Assembly: GCA_945988865.1 (NCBI GenBank)
Contig: CAMFTQ010000003.1
Coordinates: 1 to 15,888, forward strand
DNA from: an uncultured Anaeromassilibacillus sp.
Lineage (GTDB): Bacteria > Bacillota > Clostridia > Oscillospirales > Acutalibacteraceae
Direction of reading: 5' to 3'
Length of the DNA stretch: 15,888 bases
Shown: piece after piece, positions 1 to 6,975 of the stretch
How the letters are laid out: each line of letters starts with the position of its first letter
Position numbering within the stretch: the first letter of the stretch is position 1
Position numbers and translations under genes: made by a program
Notes under the pieces: generated by a model
The model's database searches: none
The model's input: the letters and a program-made list of their open reading frames with translations, nothing else
Told to the model about the DNA's origin: nothing

Positions 1-340
1 CGACGTTTACACCGTCCTTGCCTGATACTACAATCAAGGCTGTGTCTGCCGCACGGATACCCTCATACAGACCACCCTCAAAGTCAAAAAGTCCTGGGGT
101 GTCGATAAGGTTGATTTTTGTATTTTTCCATTCAAGCGGAGCTACTGCCGACAGAACAGAGGCTTTTCTCTTAATTTCCTCAGAATCATAGTCAAGAACA
201 GTGTTACCGTCTGAAATTTTACCTAATCTGTCAGATGCGCCGGCAAGATAGAGCATAGATTCTGCTACAGATGTTTTACCGCTGCCACTGTGACCTGCAA
301 CGGCAATATTTATAATTTTTTTAGCGTCATACTGTTTCAA
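1..340 (-). CDS. EF-G-like translational GTPase, 5' part only
   Basis: This is the first 113 codons of an elongation factor G family GTPase; the gene runs off the left edge. The G1 P-loop reads GHSGSGKTS (residues 16-24), followed by the DGNTVLDYDSEEIKRK switch I region (44-59) and the G3 motif DTPG (80-83) with FDFEGG and IRAADTALIVVSG after it. The P-loop with HSGSGKTS instead of the HIDAGKTT of housekeeping EF-G, and the DYDSEEIKRK stretch, are what I associate with the EF-G-like paralogue (FusA2-type) of Firmicutes and other bacteria rather than the essential fusA. No fusA-type neighbours (rpsL, rpsG, tuf) are visible. The start is TTG at 340-338, chosen because AAGGAG lies about nine bases upstream, the protein sequence matches the family from this point, and there is no ATG in frame nearby. 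Ribosome protection (Tet) proteins share this fold; the missing rest of the gene prevents a firm choice. Confidence 0.85.
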   Translation of the reverse strand, partial: MKQYDAKKIINIAVAGHSGSGKTSVAESMLYLAGASDRLGKISDGNTVLDYDSEEIKRKASVLSAVAPLEWKNTKINLIDTPGLFDFEGGLYEGIRAADTALIVVSGKDGVNV

Positions 341-356
341 TGCAAAAAACTCCTTT

Positions 357-405
357 TCGCCCTGTTACGAGAAAATAGTATAAAATTCATCAAAATACAG
401 GGCAA
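357..405 (-). promoter_or_regulatory. Inverted repeat in leader of the EF-G-like gene
   Basis: On the minus strand TTGCCCTGT (405-397) can pair with ACAGGGCGA (365-357), nine pairs including one G-T wobble, closing a 31 nt AT-rich loop. The right arm ends only a few bases before the AAGGAG ribosome binding site, so folding could influence initiation. This is seen in sequence only; a regulatory role is inferred. Confidence 0.35.
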
Positions 406-436
406 TATTTACAATTACCTTAGTAATCACTTGATA

Positions 437-465
437 ATTATATCACATTTGTATAAAAAAGACAA
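437..465 (-). promoter_or_regulatory. Sigma-A type promoter for the EF-G-like gene
   Basis: TTGTCT (465-460), a 17 bp spacer and TATAAT (442-437) with TG one base before the -10 (extended -10). Transcription would start near 430, giving a leader of about 90 nt before the TTG start codon. Confidence 0.75.
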
Positions 466-483
466 TAGGGATAAATTTGTCCC

Positions 484-520
484 AAAAAAATTCGCCCCTT
501 GACCAATAAATCAAGGAGCG
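484..520 (-). terminator. Rho-independent terminator of ilvD
   Basis: On the minus strand CGCTCCTTGA (520-511) pairs with TCAAGGGGCG (502-493), ten pairs with one T-G wobble and an eight-base loop. It is followed by AA and a run of T. It lies about 110 bases after the ilvD stop codon and before the promoter of the next gene. On the plus strand the wobble becomes a C-A mismatch, so it is directional. Confidence 0.85.
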
Positions 521-628
521 AGTTGTGCAAAATGTATATTGTTTTAAAGCAAAAGCATTTATGTTACAAAAATGACTTTTGATATTTGTGCAATTTAACC
601 AGCGATTTGTAATGTTTGCACAAATTGA

Positions 629-2287
629 TTATTCAAGCACTGCGCCTGTTGAGCCTGATGTAACAAGCTTTGCATAACGTGCAAGGTAGCCTGTTGTGAT
701 GCGTGGCTGACGTGGCTTCCACATAGCTCTTCTTTCTGCTAATACTTCGTCAGATACAAGTATATTGATTGTGTTTGCGTTGATGTCAATTTCAATCATA
801 TCGCCCTCTTCGATAAGAGCAATATTTCCGCCTACTGCAGCCTCAGGTGAAACGTGACCGATTGCCGCACCTCTTGTAGCGCCCGAAAAACGTCCGTCAG
901 TGATAAGAGCTACACTGCTGCCAAGTCCACTACCCATAATTGCAGATGTAGGATTGAGCATTTCTCTCATACCGGGGCCGCCCTTTGGTCCTTCGTAACG
1001 GATAACTACAACCTCACCTGCGTTGATTTTGCCGTCATAAATTGCGTTGAGTGCGTCCTCCTCACAGTCAAACACACGTGCCTTACCCTTGTGGCACATC
1101 ATTTCGGGAGCAACTGCGCTTCTCTTAACAACACAGCCGTCAGGAGCAAGGTTACCCTTAAGCACTGCAATACCGCCTGTTTTGCTGTACGGATTTTCAA
1201 CAGTTCTGATAATTTCAGTATCCTTGATTTCACAACCCTCTATGTTCTCGCCTACAGTCTTGCCTGTGCAGGTAAGTATATCTGTATTGATAAGCGACAG
1301 CTTTGAAAGCTCGTGCATAACTGCGTAAACACCGCCTGCCTCGTTGAGCTGTTCAATAAAGTGGTCGCCAGCCGGTGCTAAATGGCAGAGGTTAGGAGTT
1401 TTTGCAGAAATCTCATTTGCAATATCAAGGTGCAGATCAATACCGCACTCGTGAGCGATAGCCGGCAGATGGAGCATACTGTTTGTACTGCAGCCAAGAG
1501 CCATATCAACTGTGAGAGCATTTTCAAAAGCCTTTTCAGTCATAATATCACGTGGGCGGATATTGTTTTTAACAAGCTCCATAATCTGCATACCTGCGTG
1601 TTTTGCAAGCAGTAAACGCTGTGAGTAAACGGCCGGGATTGTTCCGTTGCCACGAAGTCCCATACCTAAAACCTCTGTCAGACAGTTCATACTGTTTGCT
1701 GTAAACATACCTGAGCAGGAGCCACAGGTCGGGCAAGCCTTGTTTTCATATTCAGAGAGCTTTTCCTCGTCAATTTCGCCTACCTTGTAGCGTGAAACCG
1801 CCTCTGAAACTGTTGAGTAGCTGATTTTTTTGCCGTCAACCGTTCCTGCAAGCATAGGACCGCCACTTACGAAAATTGCGGGGATATTAAGTCTTGCGGC
1901 TGCCATAAGCATACCGGGAACGTTCTTGTCACAGTTTGGAACCATTACAAGACCGTCAAATGCGTGAGCCTTTGTCATAGCCTCTGTTGAGTCTGCTACA
2001 AGCTCACGTGTAACGAGCGAGTACTTCATACCCTCGTGTCCCATAGCGATACCGTCGCATACTGCGATTGCAGGGAATACGATTGGCACACCGCCTGCTT
2101 GTGCAACGCCGAGCTTTACAGCCTGAACAACCTTGTCGATGTTCATATGACCGGGTACGATGTCATTCTGTGAGCTTACAATACCGATAAGCGGCTTGCC
2201 GATTTCTTCGTCTGTCAGTCCCAGAGCGTGAAGTAATGTACGCTGTGGGGCGGCATTTATACCTTTTGTAATTTTTTCACTGTTCAT
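629..2287 (-). CDS. ilvD: Dihydroxy-acid dehydratase IlvD
   Basis: A full-length 552-residue IlvD, a cytoplasmic Fe-S enzyme that dehydrates 2,3-dihydroxy-isovalerate and 2,3-dihydroxy-3-methylvalerate to the 2-keto acids in valine, isoleucine and leucine synthesis. Signature elements visible are NCDKNVPGM (C119, with K121 at the position of the carbamylated metal-binding lysine), [19 protein letters not shown] (cysteines 185, 188 and 191) and [12 protein letters not shown] with the catalytic serine near 468. At the position where [2Fe-2S] dehydratases carry a third cysteine this protein has VPGH (44-47), as in the oxygen-sensitive E. coli-type [4Fe-4S] enzyme. The ATG at 2287-2285 has AGGCGG seven bases upstream. 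No other ilv or leu genes and no T-box are present, so it is a stand-alone unit with its own promoter and terminator. Related Edd and sugar-acid dehydratases are less likely because of the [17 protein letters not shown] signature. Confidence 0.97.
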   Translation of the reverse strand: MNSEKITKGINAAPQRTLLHALGLTDEEIGKPLIGIVSSQNDIVPGHMNIDKVVQAVKLGVAQAGGVPIVFPAIAVCDGIAMGHEGMKYSLVTRELVADSTEAMTKAHAFDGLVMVPNCDKNVPGMLMAAARLNIPAIFVSGGPMLAGTVDGKKISYSTVSEAVSRYKVGEIDEEKLSEYENKACPTCGSCSGMFTANSMNCLTEVLGMGLRGNGTIPAVYSQRLLLAKHAGMQIMELVKNNIRPRDIMTEKAFENALTVDMALGCSTNSMLHLPAIAHECGIDLHLDIANEISAKTPNLCHLAPAGDHFIEQLNEAGGVYAVMHELSKLSLINTDILTCTGKTVGENIEGCEIKDTEIIRTVENPYSKTGGIAVLKGNLAPDGCVVKRSAVAPEMMCHKGKARVFDCEEDALNAIYDGKINAGEVVVIRYEGPKGGPGMREMLNPTSAIMGSGLGSSVALITDGRFSGATRGAAIGHVSPEAAVGGNIALIEEGDMIEIDINANTINILVSDEVLAERRAMWKPRQPRITTGYLARYAKLVTSGSTGAVLE

Positions 2288-2294
2288 AATATTT

Positions 2295-2320
2295 CCGCCT
2301 TTCTGCCGCCTGTTAGGCGG
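2295..2320 (-). promoter_or_regulatory. Leader hairpin overlapping logic with ilvD ribosome binding site
   Basis: On the minus strand the leader reads CCGCCT AAC AGGCGG, a six-pair hairpin with a three-base loop (2320-2306). Five bases later a second AGGCGG (2300-2295) is the ilvD ribosome binding site. The single CCGCCT can therefore pair with either copy: the first leaves the site free, the second blocks it. Seen in sequence; regulation is inferred. Confidence 0.5.
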
Positions 2321-2366
2321 TGTTGTGTATTAGTATAAAATTATTGATTTATACGTTTTTAAGGCA

Positions 2367-2395
2367 ATTATAGCACATCAAAAACAGTTTTTCAA
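2367..2395 (-). promoter_or_regulatory. ilvD: Sigma-A type promoter for ilvD
   Basis: TTGAAA (2395-2390), a 17 bp spacer and TATAAT (2372-2367), preceded by TGC, giving an extended -10. The predicted start near 2360 gives a leader of roughly 70 nt. It lies immediately downstream of the stop codon of the flavoprotein gene, and no terminator separates the two, so some read-through into ilvD is possible. Confidence 0.8.
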
Positions 2396-2419
2396 CAGGT
2401 TAAGATATTTTACGTATTT

Positions 2420-3109
2420 TTACTGTCCTGCATTCTGATTTACAATTTGAATATACACTTCATTCGGAAGCATCGGCACTTCAAGTGACGCTATTGTTTC
2501 ATCTGACAGTGTGAGCTTTTCTGCAAACTCCTTGCCTGCGTTTACAAATTTTTCAATCAGCGGATTTGTCAGCGGCTGCGCCTCGGGTACACTTAGCATA
2601 GGCGTTTCGGGTACGCAGACTGTAGTCAGATTTATCGGGAACATATTTGCGCACTGTATTCTCAAAGCGTCAAAGTTGCCGTTCCAATCAGGAAATCCGC
2701 AGCCGCACAGCACTACATAATGCTTTTCTGTAAAGTCAATTAGCGTTTCGTGCCTTACAACACCGTTTTCTTCCTTCATATTCATTTTTGCAAGCGGAAT
2801 AGTCCTGTCAACAACCGCCTTTAGGTGTGACGGCATACCGTAGCAATAAAGCGGAAAGCTCCAGATTACAGCGTCAGACTCAATGATTTTTGATAAAATT
2901 TCATTCTGAAAATCATTCTGAACGCATTTTCCGTTTTGCATTTTCCAGCAGGCAAAACAGCCTGTGCAGGGCTTTATTTCCTTTTCGATTACATTGATAA
3001 TTTCTATCTGATGCTCGCCTGTTTCTTTAATACCCTTAATAAATGCGTTTGTCATATGCATGGTGTCGCTTTTAGCCTTTGGACTGCCGTTTAATACTAA
3101 TACTTTCAT
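2420..3109 (-). CDS. Iron-sulfur flavoprotein-like NAD(P)H/FMN oxidoreductase
   Basis: A 229-residue flavodoxin-fold protein of the NADPH-dependent FMN reductase / WrbA-like superfamily, predicted cytoplasmic. It opens with the beta1-loop MKVLVLNGSPKAKSDT, whose GSPKAKSDT (8-16) is the FMN phosphate loop, and has a second flavin loop SFPLYCYGMPSHLKAVVDR (84-102). Cysteines 48, 51, 54 and 62 form CX2CX2CX7C, the compact arrangement that holds a [4Fe-4S] cluster in iron-sulfur flavoproteins (Isf). The substrate and electron donor cannot be read from sequence. The open frame extends eight codons upstream to a TTG at 3133, but that codon sits in the -10 element of the promoter, so the ATG at 3109-3107, preceded by GAGGTGG eight or so bases upstream, is the start. 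It has its own promoter and lies between the pilus terminator and ilvD with no obvious link to either. Confidence 0.85.
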   Translation of the reverse strand: MKVLVLNGSPKAKSDTMHMTNAFIKGIKETGEHQIEIINVIEKEIKPCTGCFACWKMQNGKCVQNDFQNEILSKIIESDAVIWSFPLYCYGMPSHLKAVVDRTIPLAKMNMKEENGVVRHETLIDFTEKHYVVLCGCGFPDWNGNFDALRIQCANMFPINLTTVCVPETPMLSVPEAQPLTNPLIEKFVNAGKEFAEKLTLSDETIASLEVPMLPNEVYIQIVNQNAGQ

Positions 3110-3132
3110 AAAATTACCACCTCTTTTTTGCA

Positions 3133-3161
3133 ATTATATCATATAAAAAGCTGTGATTCAA
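3133..3161 (-). promoter_or_regulatory. Sigma-A type promoter for the flavoprotein gene
   Basis: TTGAAT (3161-3156), a 17 bp spacer and TATAAT (3138-3133) with TGA before it (extended -10). The short leader, about 17 nt, begins just after the pilus operon terminator and contains the GAGGTGG ribosome binding site. Confidence 0.8.
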
Positions 3162-3180
3162 TAAACCGCAGTTTTATTTA

Positions 3181-3218
3181 AACAAAAATCACAGGCAAGC
3201 GTTGTGCTTACCTGTGAT
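3181..3218 (-). terminator. Rho-independent terminator closing the pilus operon
   Basis: On the minus strand ATCACAGGTAAGC (3218-3206) pairs over 13 positions, with one wobble, with GCTTGCCTGTGAT (3200-3188). The loop is ACAAC and is followed by TTTTTGTTT. The stem starts six bases after the stop codon of the last minor pilin. There is no T-run on the plus-strand side, so it acts on the pilus operon. Confidence 0.93.
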
Positions 3219-3223
3219 GATAA

Positions 3224-3967
3224 TTACCCTCTGTCTACGTTATCTCTGTTTGTTGTTCGGATACGCAGGTGGTTTGTAGAAGCCGCTGTAGTGGCGTTCT
3301 TTGTTGTAATAGAAAACACGTTATTAAGCGACAATCCGTCAAAGGTCGAAGCGCTTGTAAAGTTGTTTAATACTACACCGCTGTCTATCTGATAATTATA
3401 CGGCTTTAACTGTGTGCCGTAAATCGTTGTTATGGTAAATTCAAGCAGATACTTATCAATTCCCGGTGCAATATTTAGCCTCTTGAGTTTAAAATCAACC
3501 TGCTTAACGTTCTCAATAGTTGTTATTTTCTTTACGTTGTAGCCGCCTACGCCTGTACTTGTCGGATCAAAGGATGCAAAAACGATAGTGTTGTCACGTG
3601 ACGAATCGGCATAAACAAACATATCGACCTTATTTCCGCAGCCTGACTGTGCATTCATAAAGCCGTCAGGATTGGTAGAGGAATCATACTTTGTGAAGGT
3701 CGGCTGAGAGGAATACACCTCAAGCTCTGTGGCTGTGTTTGCATAAACAGAAAGCTGCTGATTAAGCACAGCACAGGTGCGCTGTGATTGTGACACCATA
3801 TTGCCGTGGGCGGCAACCTTTGTCATAGCAAACATACCGCTCAGACAGCTTGACGAAATGATGGCAAGTATTGCAATAACGGCTACAAGCTCAACAAGAG
3901 TTGCACCCTTTTTTGACCTTGCACAGCGGGAGCGTTTGCGTATTTTTTTAATTATTTTATTCATCAA
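3224..3967 (-). CDS. Minor pilin with class III leader (GspJ/PilW-like position)
   Basis: A 247-residue prepilin. A 21-residue basic leader ends in SKKG, cleavage is expected before A22, and the mature N-terminus ATLVELVAVIAILAI has the conserved Glu5 (E26) in the hydrophobic helix. The remaining 200 or so residues form a Ser/Thr/Asn-rich globular domain with predicted beta strands. Its length and its place as the last of three minor pilins suggest a GspJ/PilW-type subunit; the family is inferred from position and size, not from a specific motif. The start has two consecutive ATGs; AAGGGGG lies seven bases before the first. It follows the previous gene by nine bases and is directly followed by the operon terminator. 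The C-terminus ends in a basic, hydrophilic tail (NHLRIRTTNRDNVDRG). Confidence 0.88.
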   Translation of the reverse strand: MMNKIIKKIRKRSRCARSKKGATLVELVAVIAILAIISSSCLSGMFAMTKVAAHGNMVSQSQRTCAVLNQQLSVYANTATELEVYSSQPTFTKYDSSTNPDGFMNAQSGCGNKVDMFVYADSSRDNTIVFASFDPTSTGVGGYNVKKITTIENVKQVDFKLKRLNIAPGIDKYLLEFTITTIYGTQLKPYNYQIDSGVVLNNFTSASTFDGLSLNNVFSITTKNATTAASTNHLRIRTTNRDNVDRG

Positions 3968-3976
3968 CGTTCCCCC

Positions 3977-4525
3977 TTATGCTGCAAGCGCAGGCTTTGA
4001 AATAACACCCTCACAATAGGAATGTTCGCCCTTGTCACCGTAGTAAACATATGCAGTTACGTTGTAGGAAATAAATTTTTTGCCGTTTGCGGTATATTCG
4101 CCTGATTTTTCAACAGTAAAAAACGGTTTTCCCGAAACGCCTGTTTTGCTCGTAGCGTCTGCTTTTGTATTGCACTGTGTAATATCGGGAATGTCAAGCC
4201 TTAGATTGTTTATAACAGCGTCATCAAGCCTGTAATCGGAGGTTGTTGCACTGCTTGCAAAAAGCTTATTTTTAGAAGCGTCAGCACCGATTACTTCAGG
4301 CTCGTTTGACGGGGTATTTTCAACATATGCCATTATAATATCGCAATACTCCTGTGCCTTTGCAGACGCCTTATCCTGAGAGCTGCCCTTCATAATTGAT
4401 GTGTGGCTTATTGCAAGAGCCGACGCAGTACACGATACCGCTATAGCCATAATCAGAACTGCACACAGAAGCTCCAGCAGGGACATACCTTTTTTGCTTT
4501 TAAAGTAAGCTGAATTTATGCTCAT
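3977..4525 (-). CDS. Minor pilin with class III leader (GspI/PilV-like position)
   Basis: A 182-residue prepilin. The 13-residue leader ends in SKKG, with cleavage before M14; the mature start MSLLELLCAVLIMAIAV has Glu5 (E18). A cysteine inside the transmembrane helix and the small C-terminal domain (about 130 residues) fit a GspI/PilV-like minor pilin, which in type II secretion starts the pseudopilus tip together with GspJ and GspK. Its ATG overlaps the stop codon of the preceding 810-residue gene by one base (TGATG), so it is probably translated by ribosomes coming from that gene. Specific family naming is inferred from order and size. Confidence 0.87.
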   Translation of the reverse strand: MSINSAYFKSKKGMSLLELLCAVLIMAIAVSCTASALAISHTSIMKGSSQDKASAKAQEYCDIIMAYVENTPSNEPEVIGADASKNKLFASSATTSDYRLDDAVINNLRLDIPDITQCNTKADATSKTGVSGKPFFTVEKSGEYTANGKKFISYNVTAYVYYGDKGEHSYCEGVISKPALAA

Positions 4526-6957
4526 CAGTAGTACCTGCCTTCTTCGATTTTAATTTCATCCTTATAACCGACTGTGACAGTTTTTGTTGTTGAAACCTCA
4601 GTATTCTTTTGAGCCTCTGTAATATAATGATAATTGCTTTCCCAACTGGCAACATCCATCAGATTGACAGGAGCCGTGGTATTAAAGAAGTAATAACCCG
4701 GCTCAAGCACCTTGAGCAGATCGCCTGCCGAATTACGTAGAGTAAGCTTACTTCTTATAAGAATAATTTGACCTGTTTTTGTGGTCTTTACTCCGTTGTA
4801 GTCTGTATATTCGCAGGTTGTGGTGTTCATTGATGTGTCTATTCTCAGGTAATCACCCTTTAATTCATTTGCTTTAATTATAATGTTTTCTGCCCTGAAT
4901 GCTGTTGAATTACCTGTTGAAATTGATGACGCTACCGAAAAATCACAGTCGATTGTGCTTGCCTCATACTGAACGTTAGCAAGCTGTCCCGACTTAGCAA
5001 TAAAGTCGATGTATTTTCCTGTCTGATTTTGTGTTGTAACACTCGAATTGATTACGCCGCTGCTGTTAACCCAGCCGATATCCGCCTCACTTGAGTCTAT
5101 ACCGCCACTTGCGACTGTTCCGTCGTTATCTTCAAAGAACTTCTTGCCCTCGTCCGAGAAGAGGTTGATGCCGTTTGCATTTTTAATTGAATACATACCC
5201 TCTCTAACGGGATATGTGCCACCGGAGTATTGAACATAAAAGGTGTTTTCAACCTGTAAGGAGCAGGCGCTTTTGCCCCAGTAGGGACGAATCCAGAACT
5301 CTCCTGTGCCCTCGTTTTTAATTGTGGTCTGAGCACCCGATTTTTCCTCATCTGTTTTTGGGCTTATCATCAGAGTTGCGCTGTCGCTTCTGATTGACAT
5401 TTTAACATTGTTTTTTACAACCATCTGATTTACGTTGTACCACAAAAAGCTGAACTCTTTGCTATACATATCGTAATAGCCGGTTGCAGACGGCATCTTG
5501 TTCGGCGCACAGTATATCGAGTAATCTTTCCAGTCATTTGTAGGAGCTTCAGATCTTTCAACTTTACTGTAAGAGTTGTTGTTTTTTTGGAACGAGCTGT
5601 TTACATCAAGAATTTGTACCGGCGTTTTATTTGATCTGCCTTCAAAGGCACTGTGAACATCTCTGCCTGCGATTGCCTCATCATATACGTCAAGATCCTT
5701 GACCATCTGATATTTTTCGTAGTCCCCTGTGCCGGGCTCGTTCATCTTATCGAGCTTCTTCACAAAAACAGGGTCGAATAAATCCTCGCCGTTAACAACC
5801 CAGTAGTAGCCTTTTTCGTAATGCTGACTTCTCTCGGGTATTCTGTAACCGTCAGTGTTGTAGCAGTCAAGGTCAACATCATTTAAAAAGCGGACTACAA
5901 CGCCATATCTGTTTCTGTCTGTGCTTGAGCATCTTACAGCAAAAGACTTGTGTCCCTCCTGTGTACGAGAGAGCATATTGTGCGCAATAGTTAAGAATTC
6001 ACACTCAAGCTCAAGACCGTAAGCGTTATCGTTTGTAAAGTAGCTTGCGTTGTGATTTGCACCGTCTTTGTATCCGTTGGAGGAGCTGACACGCACTCCG
6101 GTGTAATTACCTAAAAAGTAAACGCCCTGATTATATGCGTTATATATGCTTCGGTGGTCGTTAGTATCGTTTTTAACTACCTCTGTAAAAACAATCGGAA
6201 ATCTTGATTTGATTATGTTTTCGGTAGCGTTGTTGTTCATCTGGAATATCAGACCATCGCCCTCATTATCAGTCTGCTTAAGTAATTGCTGCTGCCAGCC
6301 GGCATAATTGCCCTCTGACATTCTCATTGAATAGTTTGTCTGAGCGCCTACCATAAGGAAATCGCTGAGAGAGCCCTTTACAACTGTCGTCGGCCTTACG
6401 ATATCGTTTACGTTAATTTTCAGCGTTTCTGTTCTTTCTTCTGTTATAGGCTTTTTGATAACATCAAAATTGATAGACAAATCGCCGTCACGCTTGTCGT
6501 CACTGTCAGACGTATATTTGCCCTCTGTGCTGAAGGCAGACATATCTACAGTACCGTCAGGCTTTTTTGTAACCTTGATATATGAATCACCTACTATAGT
6601 AAAGCCTAAGCCCTTTAAGCGGTTTATTTCATCAAGCGCTTCCTGCGCTGTATTAAACGGTCCGCTTACCGCAACATTTCCGCTTGCATCGTAATACAAA
6701 ACATAATAGAGCGATTTGCCGTCAATGCTTGGTACATCAAGCTTGTCAGAAACTACAAGCTCCTGTGCAAGGTCAAGGGCGCTCTTTGCAGAAACGTAAG
6801 CCTGTCTTGTATTTAGCTGTGAGCCTGTTTCTCTTTGCTGGAGCATAGCAATCGACAAAAAAGATCCTGTTGTCAAAAACAAAACTAAAACAAGCGCAAT
6901 AGCAAGCACCATTGAAACGCCCTTTTTGCTTTTGTACCTTATTCTGTGCTTTTGCAT
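4525..6957 (-). CDS. Giant GspK/PilX-like minor pilin, candidate pilus tip protein
   Basis: An 810-residue protein with a prepilin N-terminus: a short basic leader ending in SKKG (10-13), a hydrophobic helix VSMVLAIALVLVLFLTT (14-30), and an amphipathic continuation with RQAYVSAKSALDLAQ typical of the PilX N-terminal region. Mature residue 5 is Leu (L18), not Glu. Lack of Glu5 is known for GspK-type tip pseudopilins, which do not need to dock onto a subunit above them. The mature protein of about 797 residues is several times larger than an ordinary pilin; C. difficile PilK is, from memory, the nearest parallel. The extracellular part is Asn/Tyr/Ser-rich, with strand-rich segments after residue 500 and a C-terminus ending in RYY; I recognise no catalytic or binding domain. 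It follows pilC by 18 bases with GAGGG six bases before the ATG and is coupled to the next minor pilin by TGATG. An adhesive tip role is inferred. Confidence 0.85.
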   Translation of the reverse strand: MQKHRIRYKSKKGVSMVLAIALVLVLFLTTGSFLSIAMLQQRETGSQLNTRQAYVSAKSALDLAQELVVSDKLDVPSIDGKSLYYVLYYDASGNVAVSGPFNTAQEALDEINRLKGLGFTIVGDSYIKVTKKPDGTVDMSAFSTEGKYTSDSDDKRDGDLSINFDVIKKPITEERTETLKINVNDIVRPTTVVKGSLSDFLMVGAQTNYSMRMSEGNYAGWQQQLLKQTDNEGDGLIFQMNNNATENIIKSRFPIVFTEVVKNDTNDHRSIYNAYNQGVYFLGNYTGVRVSSSNGYKDGANHNASYFTNDNAYGLELECEFLTIAHNMLSRTQEGHKSFAVRCSSTDRNRYGVVVRFLNDVDLDCYNTDGYRIPERSQHYEKGYYWVVNGEDLFDPVFVKKLDKMNEPGTGDYEKYQMVKDLDVYDEAIAGRDVHSAFEGRSNKTPVQILDVNSSFQKNNNSYSKVERSEAPTNDWKDYSIYCAPNKMPSATGYYDMYSKEFSFLWYNVNQMVVKNNVKMSIRSDSATLMISPKTDEEKSGAQTTIKNEGTGEFWIRPYWGKSACSLQVENTFYVQYSGGTYPVREGMYSIKNANGINLFSDEGKKFFEDNDGTVASGGIDSSEADIGWVNSSGVINSSVTTQNQTGKYIDFIAKSGQLANVQYEASTIDCDFSVASSISTGNSTAFRAENIIIKANELKGDYLRIDTSMNTTTCEYTDYNGVKTTKTGQIILIRSKLTLRNSAGDLLKVLEPGYYFFNTTAPVNLMDVASWESNYHYITEAQKNTEVSTTKTVTVGYKDEIKIEEGRYY

Positions 6958-6975
6958 TTACATCCCTCTTTTCTG

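Noticed and set aside
854..1306. Plus-strand open frame of 150 codons inside ilvD
   Set aside because: Antisense shadow of a highly conserved gene, with Cys/Thr/Asn-rich composition and no recognisable protein.
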